From Candidatus Hydrogenedentota bacterium (lineage in GTDB: Bacteria; Hydrogenedentota; Hydrogenedentia; Hydrogenedentales; JAEUWI01), in assembly GCA_019637335.1 (NCBI GenBank), contig JAHBVV010000001.1, positions 909,178 to 973,177 on the forward strand: a DNA stretch of 64,000 bases. Direction: 5' to 3'. This document shows positions 1 to 8,338 of this stretch, one piece after another. The translations under genes and the position numbers were made by a program. The notes beneath the pieces were generated by a model. It was given only the letters and a program-made list of their open reading frames with translations, was not told the origin of the DNA and ran no database searches. How positions within the stretch are numbered: position 1 is the first letter of the stretch; each line of letters begins with the position of its first letter.

Positions 1-753
1 CGAGGCGATGTGGTAGAGGTCGATGTAGGGATGCACCGCGTCGAGGAGTTCCGCGGTCTGTTCGGTGATGATGGTCGTGACGGTCTCGTGCAGTTCCGCG
101 ACGAATTCGGGCTCGGTCATGCAGAGGAGCGGAAACTGCGCGATGCCGGTGTAGCTCCCGATGCCAAAGGGGCAGCCCAGGCCCCCGAAGAGAATGGCGC
201 GGTCGGTGGATTCCCGCGCGCGCTGGCAGCGCTCCTTCACCGCGAGCAGGTCGGGCTTCCGGAGCCGGCCCCGATCCAGCGCCCCGGCCACCGCGCCGAT
301 GTCGGGCCGGGGAATGGCGCCGCTGAGCGATACGGGCTGCCCGCCGTGCGCCGCTTCGAAAACATGGGCCGCGGGCGGCATCGTCAGGTCTCCCTGCGCG
401 ATAACGCCGTCCGCGCGCACGGTAAAGCGCTCGGGCCACCGAACCCGCGCGTCCAGACGCCCATTGAAGTCGAACGGGCGCCACAGATCGTCCTGCGGGT
501 AGACGTTGTTGATGTCGAGGCGCACGGTGGCGACGTCGCAATCGAGCGCGTCGAGCACATCGGGTTCCGGCAGGGCGAGCATCTGCGTGGTGTCGTGGAC
601 GCGGGGACGACGTGGCGGCAGGCCCAGGGCGGCGACCAGGTCTGGATACGCAAAACAACTGATTCCTGAAGAATCCATGCCGCCGAGATCGAGAGGAATC
701 CGGTCGGTCTCCTGGAAATTCAGCGCCGCCATCACCCGTTCGCGTCGCGTCAC
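1..753 (-). CDS. URO-D-like (uroporphyrinogen decarboxylase / corrinoid methyltransferase superfamily) protein, partial
   Basis: Reading the minus strand from a GTG at 753 gives 251 codons open to the left edge, so the C-terminus is missing. The start 'TRRERVMAALNFQETDRIP' is the usual opening of URO-D-like proteins, a superfamily that includes haem-pathway decarboxylases and corrinoid methyltransferases such as MtaA. A GGGAGG ribosome site lies about 9 nt before the GTG. A glycine-rich stretch (FGGLGCPFGIGSYTG, about residues 190-205) and the spacing fit a (beta/alpha)8 barrel. A catabolic methyltransferase or unknown role is more likely than haem synthesis, because no other haem gene is close by; this is inference. 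The zinc or substrate residues that would decide it lie in the missing part. Confidence 0.75.
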   Translation of the reverse strand, partial: MTRRERVMAALNFQETDRIPLDLGGMDSSGISCFAYPDLVAALGLPPRRPRVHDTTQMLALPEPDVLDALDCDVATVRLDINNVYPQDDLWRPFDFNGRLDARVRWPERFTVRADGVIAQGDLTMPPAAHVFEAAHGGQPVSLSGAIPRPDIGAVAGALDRGRLRKPDLLAVKERCQRARESTDRAILFGGLGCPFGIGSYTGIAQFPLLCMTEPEFVAELHETVTTIITEQTAELLDAVHPYIDLYHIAS

Positions 754-891
754 GTCTTGCTTCCTCCCGTGGCCACGCGGTGTGTTGCGGGCCTGGCGCA
801 AGTATAGCGGAGCGGGCGGTCTCCCGGGTAGGCGGCGATGCGCTGAAACGCCGATGGCGCGCCGAAGCGCGCCACCGGGCGGGAAACGCAA

Positions 892-3222
892 TTAGCGACC
901 CGGGATAATCTCCGGCCGGGGCGGGCCATCGTAGGGCCGGGCGCCCTTGGGATGGCCGAAGTCATCGGGCACGGACACCAGGTCCCGATCCTTGACCTCG
1001 GGCGGCAGGATCATGCCGTAATACCGGCCCATCCAGTAGTCTTCAAGCCAGCCGACGGCCGGGTAGGCGCCGCGACCGCCGCCGCTGCTGTCGTAGCGGA
1101 TGGCGGAGCGGCTACCCCAGGCGGCCTGGGTCTCGCGGGGCAGGAGACCGCGCGTCCCCTTCGCGTAACTGACGTACCCGTCCTCCGTGTGGAGGTCATC
1201 GCGGTGGGAGTTCTTGTAACTGTGGCTTACGGGATCGAGGGGCCAGGAGCGCAGGTGCGCAACGCCCTGATCGACTTCGCAGTCGTTTCCTGTGAGCCCG
1301 CCGTACATGAAGTTGAAGTAGGGCACCTTCTGCATGCGCATGACTTCCCAGTGCCGCTCGATGGCACGCAGGTAGATCGAGCGGAGGTACTCGTCTTTCG
1401 TGTATCGCAGGAGCGGGTCAAAGCAGCGGAAGGCCAGCTCGTCGTCCCACGGCACGATGTAATCGGGCGGGAAGGTCAGCTTCTCGCGGACCGTATACTT
1501 GTGGTAGTTCCAGTCGAGCAGTTGCTGCAGGCCCGCCTCGTAGGCGGGATCGCCGGTCAGGGCGTGCGCCGTGATGGCGTAGGCCTGGGCCTCCATGCCG
1601 TTGAGCCCGCGCGCGTAGTAGCCGTAGGGGCGCAGGAGGTAGTCCGGGTCCCATCGGCCCCATCGCGTCGGCTTGCCGTCCATGTCGCGCAGGAGCCAGC
1701 CCTCGCCGATGATATGGTTCGTAATGCGGGCCAGGTGCGCCTTCGCACGCTCCTTCTCAGCGCCCTTCGCAGCCAAGTCATGGAAAAGGGCGACGGCGTA
1801 GTAGTGCGCGTTGACCTCGTCGCTCGACGTGTCGCCCTTCCAGCTCCACTTGCCGTCTTCGGTCGCATACCACTTCGCGGGCAGTCCGCCGGAGCCGCGC
1901 TCGGCGCGTTGCCCCTCATCAACGCCCTCGACCCAGATCGCCCGGGCGAAGAAACCTTCCTTCGGCGTGATCTGCTCCAACCACATCATCGCTTCGGCGG
2001 CGTCCACGGCGGCATCGCGCGCGGCCTTATCGCCGGTGACCGCGTACTTGTAGCTCATGGCGGCGAGGTAGTGGGCGGTGTGGCCGCCGTCGTTGTCGCT
2101 CACTTCGCGGAGCCAGCCGAGGTCTTTTCCGGCGTAGTAGAGGCGCTGGACGAAGCCGAGCCGCTTGAATCCCCACTCATCGAGCTGGCGCTCGTAGTAG
2201 TCGGCTTTTTTCAGCATCGTATACGGCTCGTAGCGGATAATGCCCAGGCCGGCGTTCGTGGCAATGCACACGACGTGGTCCCCGGCGACGATGTCGTTCA
2301 CGTGGTCGCCCGGGAGCCAGTGATCCGCACCGAAGTACTGGAATTCCCCGTCCACGTGGCGTATGGCGCCGGTGGTGGTTCCGATCCAGAGGTCCTTCGC
2401 GAACCCGGGCGCGGCGCAGGTGGTGTTGTTCGACGGGAGGCCGTCCTCGCCCGTGAGCACGGTCATGGCCATGCCCCGGAGCACCGCGAGCCCGCGATCG
2501 GTGGTTACAAAGAGGCGGCTGCCGAAACTCAGCATGTCCCGGGTTTCCGAAGAGGGCAGCGTGCCCCAGTCGATCGGATTGCGCCAGAACACAGGCCCGT
2601 CCAGCAGGGCGAGTTCGCCCTTCCGCAGCACGTAGAGCGTGCCGCTGTACGACGCGATACGCTGGATCGTGCCGATCTGAATGGGATCCGAGATGACTTG
2701 CGTTCCGTCTTCCATGATCAGCGTGGCGTCGGTCGAGAGATAGCCCGTGTCGGGCTTGATATCGACCAGCGTGTTCTCTTCGAGGCGGTAGATGGCGTCG
2801 GCCGAGGCGAAGTGGATGTTGCCAAGGTGTAGCGTGGCGTCGACGGCGCGCACATCGCCGAGGCGTACCCACTGGTTGCCGCGCAACTCGTGCAGGCCGT
2901 CGTCCGCGGCGACGAAGAGGCGATCGCCAAGCCCCCACACGCCGCGCACCGGTTTGGGAGCGTTTAGCACGGTCGCCAGGCTGCCGGCCCTCAGGGTGTG
3001 GAGCGCGTCCGCGGCGACGGCATAGAGGACATCCTCATGCAGCGCCAGCGCGGTGACGGGGGCGTCCGTGAATATCTTCTCGGCGGATTCCTGGAGGTAG
3101 ACTTCGTCGGCGGCGGGCGTCCAGAGCGGCGCCTCGGGGGAGGCGGAAAACGCTGGAGACGCGGCGGTGGAGACCGCAATGCACAACGCGGCCATAAGGC
3201 GGAGGGGCGGGTGAATAGACAT
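892..3222 (-). CDS. Secreted protein: N-terminal beta-propeller plus C-terminal alpha/alpha-toroid region
   Basis: The protein has about 776 residues. The start at 3222 is preferred over the in-frame ATG at 3237 because AAGGAG sits 6 nt before it, and it leaves a clean signal peptide (MSIHPPLRLMAALCIAV..., cleavage near ASPAFSA). Residues about 30-350 are repeated strands with blade-like motifs such as 'DLWIGTTTGAIRHVDGEF', resembling Reg_prop/two-component propeller repeats. Residues about 360-770 are rich in Trp/Tyr helices (ADYYERQLDEWGFKRLGF, NAHYYAVALFHDLA, WNYHKY) with repeated helical pairs, as in alpha/alpha toroid carbohydrate-active or unsaturated glycan-binding proteins. I do not recognise a named family. 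A periplasmic or extracellular polysaccharide-related role is a guess. It stands alone, 138 nt upstream of the URO-D-like gene on the same strand. Confidence 0.7.
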   Translation of the reverse strand: MSIHPPLRLMAALCIAVSTAASPAFSASPEAPLWTPAADEVYLQESAEKIFTDAPVTALALHEDVLYAVAADALHTLRAGSLATVLNAPKPVRGVWGLGDRLFVAADDGLHELRGNQWVRLGDVRAVDATLHLGNIHFASADAIYRLEENTLVDIKPDTGYLSTDATLIMEDGTQVISDPIQIGTIQRIASYSGTLYVLRKGELALLDGPVFWRNPIDWGTLPSSETRDMLSFGSRLFVTTDRGLAVLRGMAMTVLTGEDGLPSNNTTCAAPGFAKDLWIGTTTGAIRHVDGEFQYFGADHWLPGDHVNDIVAGDHVVCIATNAGLGIIRYEPYTMLKKADYYERQLDEWGFKRLGFVQRLYYAGKDLGWLREVSDNDGGHTAHYLAAMSYKYAVTGDKAARDAAVDAAEAMMWLEQITPKEGFFARAIWVEGVDEGQRAERGSGGLPAKWYATEDGKWSWKGDTSSDEVNAHYYAVALFHDLAAKGAEKERAKAHLARITNHIIGEGWLLRDMDGKPTRWGRWDPDYLLRPYGYYARGLNGMEAQAYAITAHALTGDPAYEAGLQQLLDWNYHKYTVREKLTFPPDYIVPWDDELAFRCFDPLLRYTKDEYLRSIYLRAIERHWEVMRMQKVPYFNFMYGGLTGNDCEVDQGVAHLRSWPLDPVSHSYKNSHRDDLHTEDGYVSYAKGTRGLLPRETQAAWGSRSAIRYDSSGGGRGAYPAVGWLEDYWMGRYYGMILPPEVKDRDLVSVPDDFGHPKGARPYDGPPRPEIIPGR

Positions 3223-3357
3223 GATGTACTCCTTCATGAAAGCGATTCAGTCAAAAGCAGACTAGCATACGCAGCCAGCGGAATGCCCGCCTCGGTCGAA
3301 TGGAGACCTGTCCCCGCGCGGGCCTCGCGCTGGCGATGTCGCCGGGTTGCCCCTCTT

Positions 3358-3366
3358 TGCTATACT
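3358..3366 (+). promoter_or_regulatory. Possible extended -10 promoter of the tonB-like gene
   Basis: TGCTATACT fits an extended -10 (TGn-TATAAT). No convincing -35 stands 17 nt upstream. It would place the transcript start about 13 nt before the ATG at 3386. Confidence 0.4.
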
Positions 3367-3385
3367 GGCGGCGGAACCGGCAGCC

Positions 3386-4345
3386 ATGTCCATGACGTAC
3401 CAGAATCGAATGATGATCGCGGTCTTCCTGTCCGTGCTCCTGCACGCGGCGGGCTTTGGCGTGCTTCAGTATTCCTACACACCCCGCCCCGCCCCGCCGC
3501 CTCCGGAATCCGCGCCGATCATCGTCAATCTGCAGCCCGAACCCGAGCCGGAGCAGACGCCATCCCGGCAGCTCGTCGACGTGGCCGTACCGGCGCCGGA
3601 GCCGCCCGACTCCACCGATCGCACTGCGGAAACGAATGCCGAGACGATGACCCTGGCGCGGCGCCCCGATGCCGCGCCGGCCCCGGCGCTGGCGCCCGAC
3701 ACTTTCGACGCGCTTCCCGCGCCGCCGTCGCCGCCGGAGGAGCCCGCGCCCGCGCCGGTGGAGCCCCCGCTGGAGCAGGCGCCGCCCGAGGAAGAGCCGG
3801 AACCGGCCGAAACACCGGCCCGAAAGCCAACCCCGGAGCGCGCCACACCGCCCGTGGAGGAGATGGATGTTCCGCTCGAAACGGTGGAAATCGACGAACC
3901 GGCGGAGGCCGAGGAACCCGCCCCCGAACCGCCCATGCAAGTGGCCCGGGCCATGCCTGCGCCGCCCCAGCGGCCCTCGCCCGGGCGCGCCCGGGAACAG
4001 GGCGGCGGCGCGCGCCAGGGCGCGACGAACTTCAGCGCAATCCAGCACGAAATCGCGCCCTACCTCAAGCACGTGCGCCAGCTTGTGGAACGCCAGTGGA
4101 ACGAAATGATATACACGCGCTACTCGGGCACGTCGCCCGTGCGCGCGGTTATCGACTGCGCGATCAACCCGCAGGGCGAACTGGTTTCCGTGACGATCAT
4201 CGAACCCGACCGGGACCGGCTCTACAGCGCACTGTGCCGCGACGCCGTGCAACGCGCGGGCCCCTTTGGTCCCTTTACCTTCGAGGTGCCGGAAATCTAC
4301 CGTAACCAGAACCTCGAAATACGCTGGACCTTTAACTTTCTGTAA
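3386..4345 (+). CDS. TonB-like energy transduction protein (TonB C-terminal domain)
   Basis: The protein has 319 residues counted from the ATG at 3386; an ATG two codons later is also possible. It has one N-terminal membrane anchor (MIAVFLSVLLHAAGFGVLQ), a very long Pro/Glu/Ala-rich periplasmic linker (about residues 35-215), and a C-terminal domain with the TonB pattern 'VRAVIDCAINPQGELVSVTI...ALCRDAV..AGPFGPFTFEV'. TonB carries proton-motive energy from ExbB/ExbD to outer-membrane receptors, so the protein spans the periplasm. The ExbB-like gene is 1.26 kb downstream. The last residue and the stop codon come from the terminal repeat of an inserted element: without the insertion the reading would end in His-stop instead of Leu-stop. 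No exbD-like gene is next to either gene. Confidence 0.8.
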   Translation: MSMTYQNRMMIAVFLSVLLHAAGFGVLQYSYTPRPAPPPPESAPIIVNLQPEPEPEQTPSRQLVDVAVPAPEPPDSTDRTAETNAETMTLARRPDAAPAPALAPDTFDALPAPPSPPEEPAPAPVEPPLEQAPPEEEPEPAETPARKPTPERATPPVEEMDVPLETVEIDEPAEAEEPAPEPPMQVARAMPAPPQRPSPGRAREQGGGARQGATNFSAIQHEIAPYLKHVRQLVERQWNEMIYTRYSGTSPVRAVIDCAINPQGELVSVTIIEPDRDRLYSALCRDAVQRAGPFGPFTFEVPEIYRNQNLEIRWTFNFL

Positions 4346-4370
4346 CAGTTTAGCCGTCTGAAGCAAAGAA

Positions 4371-4750
4371 GTTTTTCAACCACGAATGAACGCAGGGCAG
4401 CCTGTTGGCGCAACTGAATATGGGATCACCACGAAGGGCATGGGGCAGCCGCTGGCCGCAACCAAGGAATTGATCACCACGAAGGGCACGAAGTCCACGA
4501 AGGAAAGAGGTTGGAGAAGGATTGATATTCACGCGACGGCGCAGAGGAGAAAAGGCGCAGAGGAGACGATCCAGGGCGCGATGCGCGGTTACGGTGGGCG
4601 GGGGATTGGATTTGGAGCCACAAAGAGCGCAAAGATCACAAAGGACACGGGGGAGCCTCTGGCCGCAGCCAGGGAACTGATCACCACGATGGGTACGAAG
4701 AGAAACAGAGAAGGGCTTTAACCGCAGAGAGCGCAGAGGATGGCTCTTGT
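4371..4750. repeat. Cluster of ACCACGAAGG-type degenerate repeats
   Basis: Several copies of AACCACGAA, ATCACCACGAAGGGCACGAAG, AAAGAGCGCAAAGATCACAAAG and ACCGCAGAGAGCGCAGAGGA lie here in the same orientation, with a period near 12 nt. Two longer related blocks, 4429-4500 and 4630-4700, share 'GGCCGCAACCAAGGAATTGATCACCACGA'-like text. The repeats explain the Leu/Arg/Cys-rich reading frames on both strands, which I do not count as genes. Confidence 0.7.
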
Positions 4751-4855
4751 ACGCAGATGAAGTAGGTGGTTGAATGAGGGTGCGTTTTTGACCACGAATG
4801 GACAGCAATGCAGACGAATGCGCCGGGAGCGGCGGCTGGCCACGATCAGGATTTG

Positions 4856-5046
4856 TGACCACGGATGACACGGATGACACGGATAGCAATTGGTTCCGGC
4901 CGTTGAGGCGTGCCGGCGGCTGCGTGCGATTTTCGACGCAGCCTGTTCGGATTGTTCAGCATCCGGGGTGGAACGGGTGGCGGGCTGCTCGGTCTAATCT
5001 TGTTCGAGCGTCGCGGCAATCCGTGTCATCGGTGTAATCCGTGGTC
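4856..5046. repeat. Inverted pair of ACCACGGATGACACGG repeats
   Basis: TGACCACGGATGACACGGAT at 4856-4875 (continuing to 4884) faces its reverse complement form at 5019-5046 (ATCCGTGTCATCGGTGTAAT, then CCGTGGTCA). About 134 nt of unrelated sequence lies between. The unit is a 12-nt tandem. It is nested inside the 4341-5557 element. Confidence 0.75.
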
Positions 5047-5194
5047 AATAGAAGAATACCGGCCACGATATTCATGGGACGGCCCGGAAATTCTCCTTGG
5101 AATTTCCAATTCGTAAATGCTTTTACAACAGATTGTTACGGAGGTATTGCGCGCAAGAACTTGCAGAAAAAACAAGAAAATGACGGATAGCAGT

Positions 5195-5519
5195 ACGAAT
5201 TCACACGAATAAGAGAGACTATTGACCGGGTTCGAGGACTGAAATGGAACGATAACAGGTCCGCCTTTGATCTCTTGAAGTGGATATTTTTTCCACAGAT
5301 TTGCACAGAACGCCACAGATAAGAGATAGAGACCGGCAGCGCCAGAGAGCCGGGTTGGTGTCTGCGCGGATCTTTGGAAAAACTCCTTCGTTGCGGCGAA
5401 AGGTTGCTCTATGTTCTCCGCGGCCAATCAGGTTTCTTGTTGCCTGGATGCCTGGCCGCGGGTCTGGGAAAAGGCTGCTTGAACTGAATTTCGGTTTCTT
5501 ATTCGTGTCCATTCGCGGT
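5195..5519. repeat. Inverted pair of ACACGAATAAGA repeats
   Basis: CACACGAATAAGA near 5202-5214 faces TCTTATTCGTGTCC near 5497-5510. A CCACAGATTTGCACAGA-like block lies between them at about 5292-5320. This is the same style of arrangement as the pairs at 4856, 24139 and 24875. Confidence 0.6.
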
Positions 5520-5607
5520 AAAACTGGTACTCAACTTCATACGGCTAAAGAATTACAACTTTCATTAATCCGAAGCACGCCGCCGACCGCGGCGGCGGGG
5601 AAGACCC

Positions 5608-6231
5608 ATGACCGAATTTTACGAACTTATCCAGCAGGGTGGGTGGCTGATGGCGCCGCTGGGCCTGTGTTCCCTGGTGGCGCTTTCGATCGTCATCGAA
5701 CGCGCCGCCGCGCTCCGCCGCGACAAGGTCATCCCCCCGGAAATCGTCCGCATCCTGCATGAATTTGGAAACGCGGGCGGCGCCACTCCCTCCCACTCCC
5801 TGGCGGTCTGCCAGCGCACGCACGGAGCCTTCGCGCGGCTTGCGGAGGAATTGATCCAGTTGCGGCACCTGAGCCACGCGCAGCTCCTGGAGACGATGCA
5901 CGCCGTCGGGCGCACCCACGTCGCGCGCCTGGAGCGGGGGCTCACCCTGCTCGAGATCATTGCGGGCATCAGCCCCCTCATCGGCCTCCTCGGCACGGTT
6001 CTGGGCATGGTGACCGTGTTCGACGCCATCACGCAGGACGGGCTCGGCAACCCGCAGGTGCTGGCGGCGGGCATTTCCCAGGCCCTGGTGACCACGATCG
6101 CGGGCCTCTGCGTGGCCATCCCCGCGCTCGCCTTCCACGGCATCTACAGCAAGCGCGTGGACGAATTGGCCATCGAGATGCAGGAGCGCGCGACCGCTTT
6201 TCTGGCCAAGCTGCACGCGCCGGGGACCTGA
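5608..6231 (+). CDS. exbB: MotA/TolQ/ExbB-type proton channel protein
   Basis: The protein has 207 residues and three predicted membrane segments (about 13-35, 112-135 and 150-175). The core 'LLEIIAGISPLIGLLGTVLGMVTVFDAI' followed by 'ISQALVTTIAGLCVAIPALAFHGIYSKRVDELA' is the ExbB/TolQ signature. ExbB forms the inner-membrane proton channel that powers TonB. GGGAAG lies just before the ATG. The tonB-like gene upstream would have been only about 39 nt away before the 4341-5557 element came in, so the two were probably one operon. No exbD/tolR partner follows; one must lie elsewhere if the channel works. TolQ is the alternative name, but the TonB-like neighbour favours ExbB. Confidence 0.88.
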   Translation: MTEFYELIQQGGWLMAPLGLCSLVALSIVIERAAALRRDKVIPPEIVRILHEFGNAGGATPSHSLAVCQRTHGAFARLAEELIQLRHLSHAQLLETMHAVGRTHVARLERGLTLLEIIAGISPLIGLLGTVLGMVTVFDAITQDGLGNPQVLAAGISQALVTTIAGLCVAIPALAFHGIYSKRVDELAIEMQERATAFLAKLHAPGT

Positions 6232-6262
6232 GGCGCGCCCGCGCCGCTCCCGTTTGCTTCCG

Positions 6263-6566
6263 CGTAACACTTTAGCGGTCTGAAGTGCGGAACAGTATGT
6301 GTTTTCACTAGTCGAGCCGGTGTGTATGGAGCGCCGGCGGCCCGCCGGCATTGCACCGAAGATGCAAGAATACGTTGCCGGAGTGCTCCGGCGACACGCG
6401 GCTTTTTATGCAACGGCAGCATTTCCAGAATGCTCTCTTGCGCCGGCGGCGCAATCTGCCGGCGGGCCGCCGGCGCTCCATAGTTGCACGTAGCCTTTAT
6501 TCAGCATATCGCTCGAGTTTGGCCACTGTACTTCGCCACTGTACTTCGCTCGGCTGAAATGTTACC
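6263..6566. mobile_element. MITE-like element, about 300 bp
   Basis: The left end CGTAACACTTTAGCGGTCTG (6263-6282) and the right end, reverse complemented from 6566, GGTAACATTTCAGCCGAGCG, are inverted repeats of the family seen at 4341 and 34696. The interior holds two facing GGAGCGCCGGC / GCCGGCGCTCC hairpin arms and no gene. No clean target duplication directly abuts the ends, though TTCCGC occurs on both sides (6258-6263 and 6569-6574). It fills the gap between the exbB-like gene and the end of the opposite-strand lipoprotein gene. Confidence 0.7.
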
Positions 6567-6573
6567 GATTCCG

Positions 6574-7584
6574 CTATCGCCGGATGAAGTGGATTCCCTC
6601 GCCGGTCACCCGGTAGCCGAAATTGGGCACCGGCCACTGCCACACGATCAGGTTAAGCGCCGTCTCCCGGGTGACGCCGTGCATGACCGCCGCATTGACC
6701 GGCAGGCGTCCGGCGTCCGCGTCCGCGGTTACGGGGACGCCCAACTGTTCGGATAGTAGCGGGAGGCAGGCCGACAGCGGGCGCATCGCAATGCCAAAGG
6801 CGGTTCCGGCGTCCACGCGGGGCAGTCGCACATTGACCACCTGCCGCAGCATTTGGCGCTGGTCGCCGGAGAGCCCCTCCCGGTTTACGCAAGCGTCGCC
6901 CCGGTTCCGATTTTCCACCGAACGCACAAGAATGTACGAGTTGGTGCTTTCGACCGCCACGGAACCCGCGGGCACCAGCGCCGACTTGAGGACGGCCTCC
7001 ACGATAGCCGAAACCGGCGCGTCTGTTATCGCCAGTTCCCCGCACCACGCTTCGTCCAGCAGGTTATCGGCCACGATCGCCGTGTCCAGCGCGGCGCCCA
7101 GCAGCGCAAACGCATCGTACAGGCCGGTCCCGGCGCCGATCGCGTAGCTTGCGGTCATGTCCCGGTACCGCGCGTCGATGCTCTCCTGGATCGACAGGGC
7201 CGCCAGGGCGTCGTATCCGTTGGGATAAAGGAAAGCGTAGTTCGGCGTGACCTGCACCTGGCAGGACAGCCCGGCGACCAGGCGGCGCAGCCCGCTCGCG
7301 TACTCGGCCCGGCTGATCGCCGCCTGCGCAACGCGCCATTCCTCCATCCCCGCGGCCAGGACCACGCCGCCGCCCGCCGTTTCTCCAATATGGCGGACCG
7401 CCGGCCCCAAATGCGGGTACAGGGCCGTATCCACACTCAGCGGAGGGAAGCTCCCGGGCGCGCGCGCCGCGTCTGTGCGCGCCGGCCCCTCCAGTGGCGT
7501 CTGGCGGGCCGTCTTGCCACAGCCCGCGCAAGCGATCGCCACGATGAGTGCGGCGCAGACGCCGCAAGCTGGCCATTTACACAT
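6574..7584 (-). CDS. Lipoprotein with two STN/secretin-like small domains
   Basis: The protein has about 336 residues from the ATG at 7584, which has GGAG about 9 nt before it; an in-frame ATG at 7599 is also possible. The N-terminus (ACGVCAALIVAIACAGCGK) looks like a lipoprotein signal with Cys near residue 20. Two regions resemble short N-terminal secretin/TonB-receptor (STN) modules: about residues 165-225, and the C-terminal 85 residues ending 'ALNLIVWQWPVPNFGYRVTGEGIHFIRR', which matches the usual 'AL..L....GL.Y...G..I.I' ending. Such domains occur in secretins, FecA-type receptors and FecR-like proteins. The function is unknown. A link with the nearby TonB/ExbB genes is only suggestive, since this gene is convergent with them. 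Confidence 0.6.
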   Translation of the reverse strand: MCKWPACGVCAALIVAIACAGCGKTARQTPLEGPARTDAARAPGSFPPLSVDTALYPHLGPAVRHIGETAGGGVVLAAGMEEWRVAQAAISRAEYASGLRRLVAGLSCQVQVTPNYAFLYPNGYDALAALSIQESIDARYRDMTASYAIGAGTGLYDAFALLGAALDTAIVADNLLDEAWCGELAITDAPVSAIVEAVLKSALVPAGSVAVESTNSYILVRSVENRNRGDACVNREGLSGDQRQMLRQVVNVRLPRVDAGTAFGIAMRPLSACLPLLSEQLGVPVTADADAGRLPVNAAVMHGVTRETALNLIVWQWPVPNFGYRVTGEGIHFIRR

Positions 7585-7652
7585 GGTTATCCACTCCATA
7601 CCCCGGCGCGCCCGCGCGCCGCCCTCAAGCTGCTTCCAGCGGGCGCGCCGCG

Positions 7653-8306
7653 CTATCCGTTAATCCCGTGAGGCGCCCGCTGGTTCCGCCGGATATGGGA
7701 CGCGGGATGGTAGAAGCGCTCCAGCGGTCCCCGGTAACAGCGCGGGCACAGCAGCGAGCCGTCTCCTGTCCTGTTGCGGGTGGTGATCCGGCAACACGCC
7801 ACGCAGGTAACCGCTCCGCAAAACGGGCACTGCAAACCGAAATCGTCCAATTCCCCCGGAGCCTCGTCGAGGGCGCCATCGTAGGCGCCCAACGGCCAGG
7901 GCGGGGGATCGAGCGGCTTGCGGCATTCCTTGCACTGTACCTGAAAATACTGCCCCTCATACAGATTTACCCCGACGAGCCGCATCGCGCCCCGGGCCAT
8001 GCTGAAGCAGTGCGCGGCATCGCACTCGGGACAGACGAACTCGGCCAGATCCTTGCCGAGCGCCTCGGGCCGTTCCCGAACCACCAGCGCCTTCTCCGCG
8101 GCGCTCAGCCGCGCCAGGGAATCCGGGCGCACATCGGCGCGCGCGGTGCAGACGGAGCACGCCATGTTGAAGGAGCCATCACGGTTCCGGAGAACGAGGG
8201 TATCCCCGCCGCGCATAAGGCGCAGCATGCGAACCGCCACGGCGATCGTGACGCAGGCGAAGACCGCCGTTCCGGCAATCGCGCACGCCCACTCGAAATC
8301 CGTCAT
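7653..8306 (-). CDS. Membrane-anchored protein with several Cys-pair zinc ribbons
   Basis: The protein has 217 residues. One N-terminal membrane segment (about 8-26, AIAGTAVFACVTIAVAV) is followed by a cytoplasmic-looking region with paired cysteines: CSVC (about 51), CPEC (about 92), CKEC (about 125), CPFC (about 159), CVACC (about 167) and CPRC (about 187). These could build two or three zinc ribbons. No enzyme motif is visible and I do not recognise the family. It is divergent from the gene at 8375, with 68 nt between the two starts. Confidence 0.6.
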   Translation of the reverse strand: MTDFEWACAIAGTAVFACVTIAVAVRMLRLMRGGDTLVLRNRDGSFNMACSVCTARADVRPDSLARLSAAEKALVVRERPEALGKDLAEFVCPECDAAHCFSMARGAMRLVGVNLYEGQYFQVQCKECRKPLDPPPWPLGAYDGALDEAPGELDDFGLQCPFCGAVTCVACCRITTRNRTGDGSLLCPRCYRGPLERFYHPASHIRRNQRAPHGING

Positions 8307-8338
8307 AGGTAATCCAACCTGGCCCGAGAAAAACGCGC

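Larger units (their letters stand above)
4341..5557. mobile_element. 1.2-kb MITE-like element inserted between tonB-like and exbB-like genes
   Basis: The two ends are inverted repeats. The left end reads TGTAACAGTTTAGCCGTCTG (4341-4360) and the right end, reverse complemented from 5557, reads TGTAATTCTTTAGCCGTATG; most of about 28 bases match. ACTTTC is present directly outside both ends (4335-4340 and 5558-5563), a perfect 6-bp target duplication. There is no credible coding sequence inside. The interior is filled with degenerate short repeats of the ACCACGAAGG, ACACGGATG and CCACAGATT types, some in inverted pairs (4856-5046, 5195-5519). Short proteins that could be read from it are repeat-derived. 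The same termini bound shorter copies at 6263-6566 and 34696-34877. A transposase in trans is inferred, not seen. Confidence 0.75.

Noticed and set aside
952..2832. Long plus-strand frame opposite the propeller protein; similar long antisense frames at 8862-10619, 28982-30892 and 43673-45274
   Set aside because: GC-rich third positions keep antisense frames open. The translations are His/Arg/Gly-rich without family motifs, and the opposite strand encodes clear proteins.
4350..4889. Cys/Leu/Arg-rich reading frames on both strands (for example text like LCDLCALCGS)
   Set aside because: They are translations of ACCACGAAGG- and GCAAAGAACGC-type repeats, lack ribosome sites and lie inside a TIR element.
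6258..6574. TTCCGC as target duplication of the 6263-6566 element
   Set aside because: It does not abut the right terminal repeat (2-3 extra bases), so it is not counted as proof of insertion.
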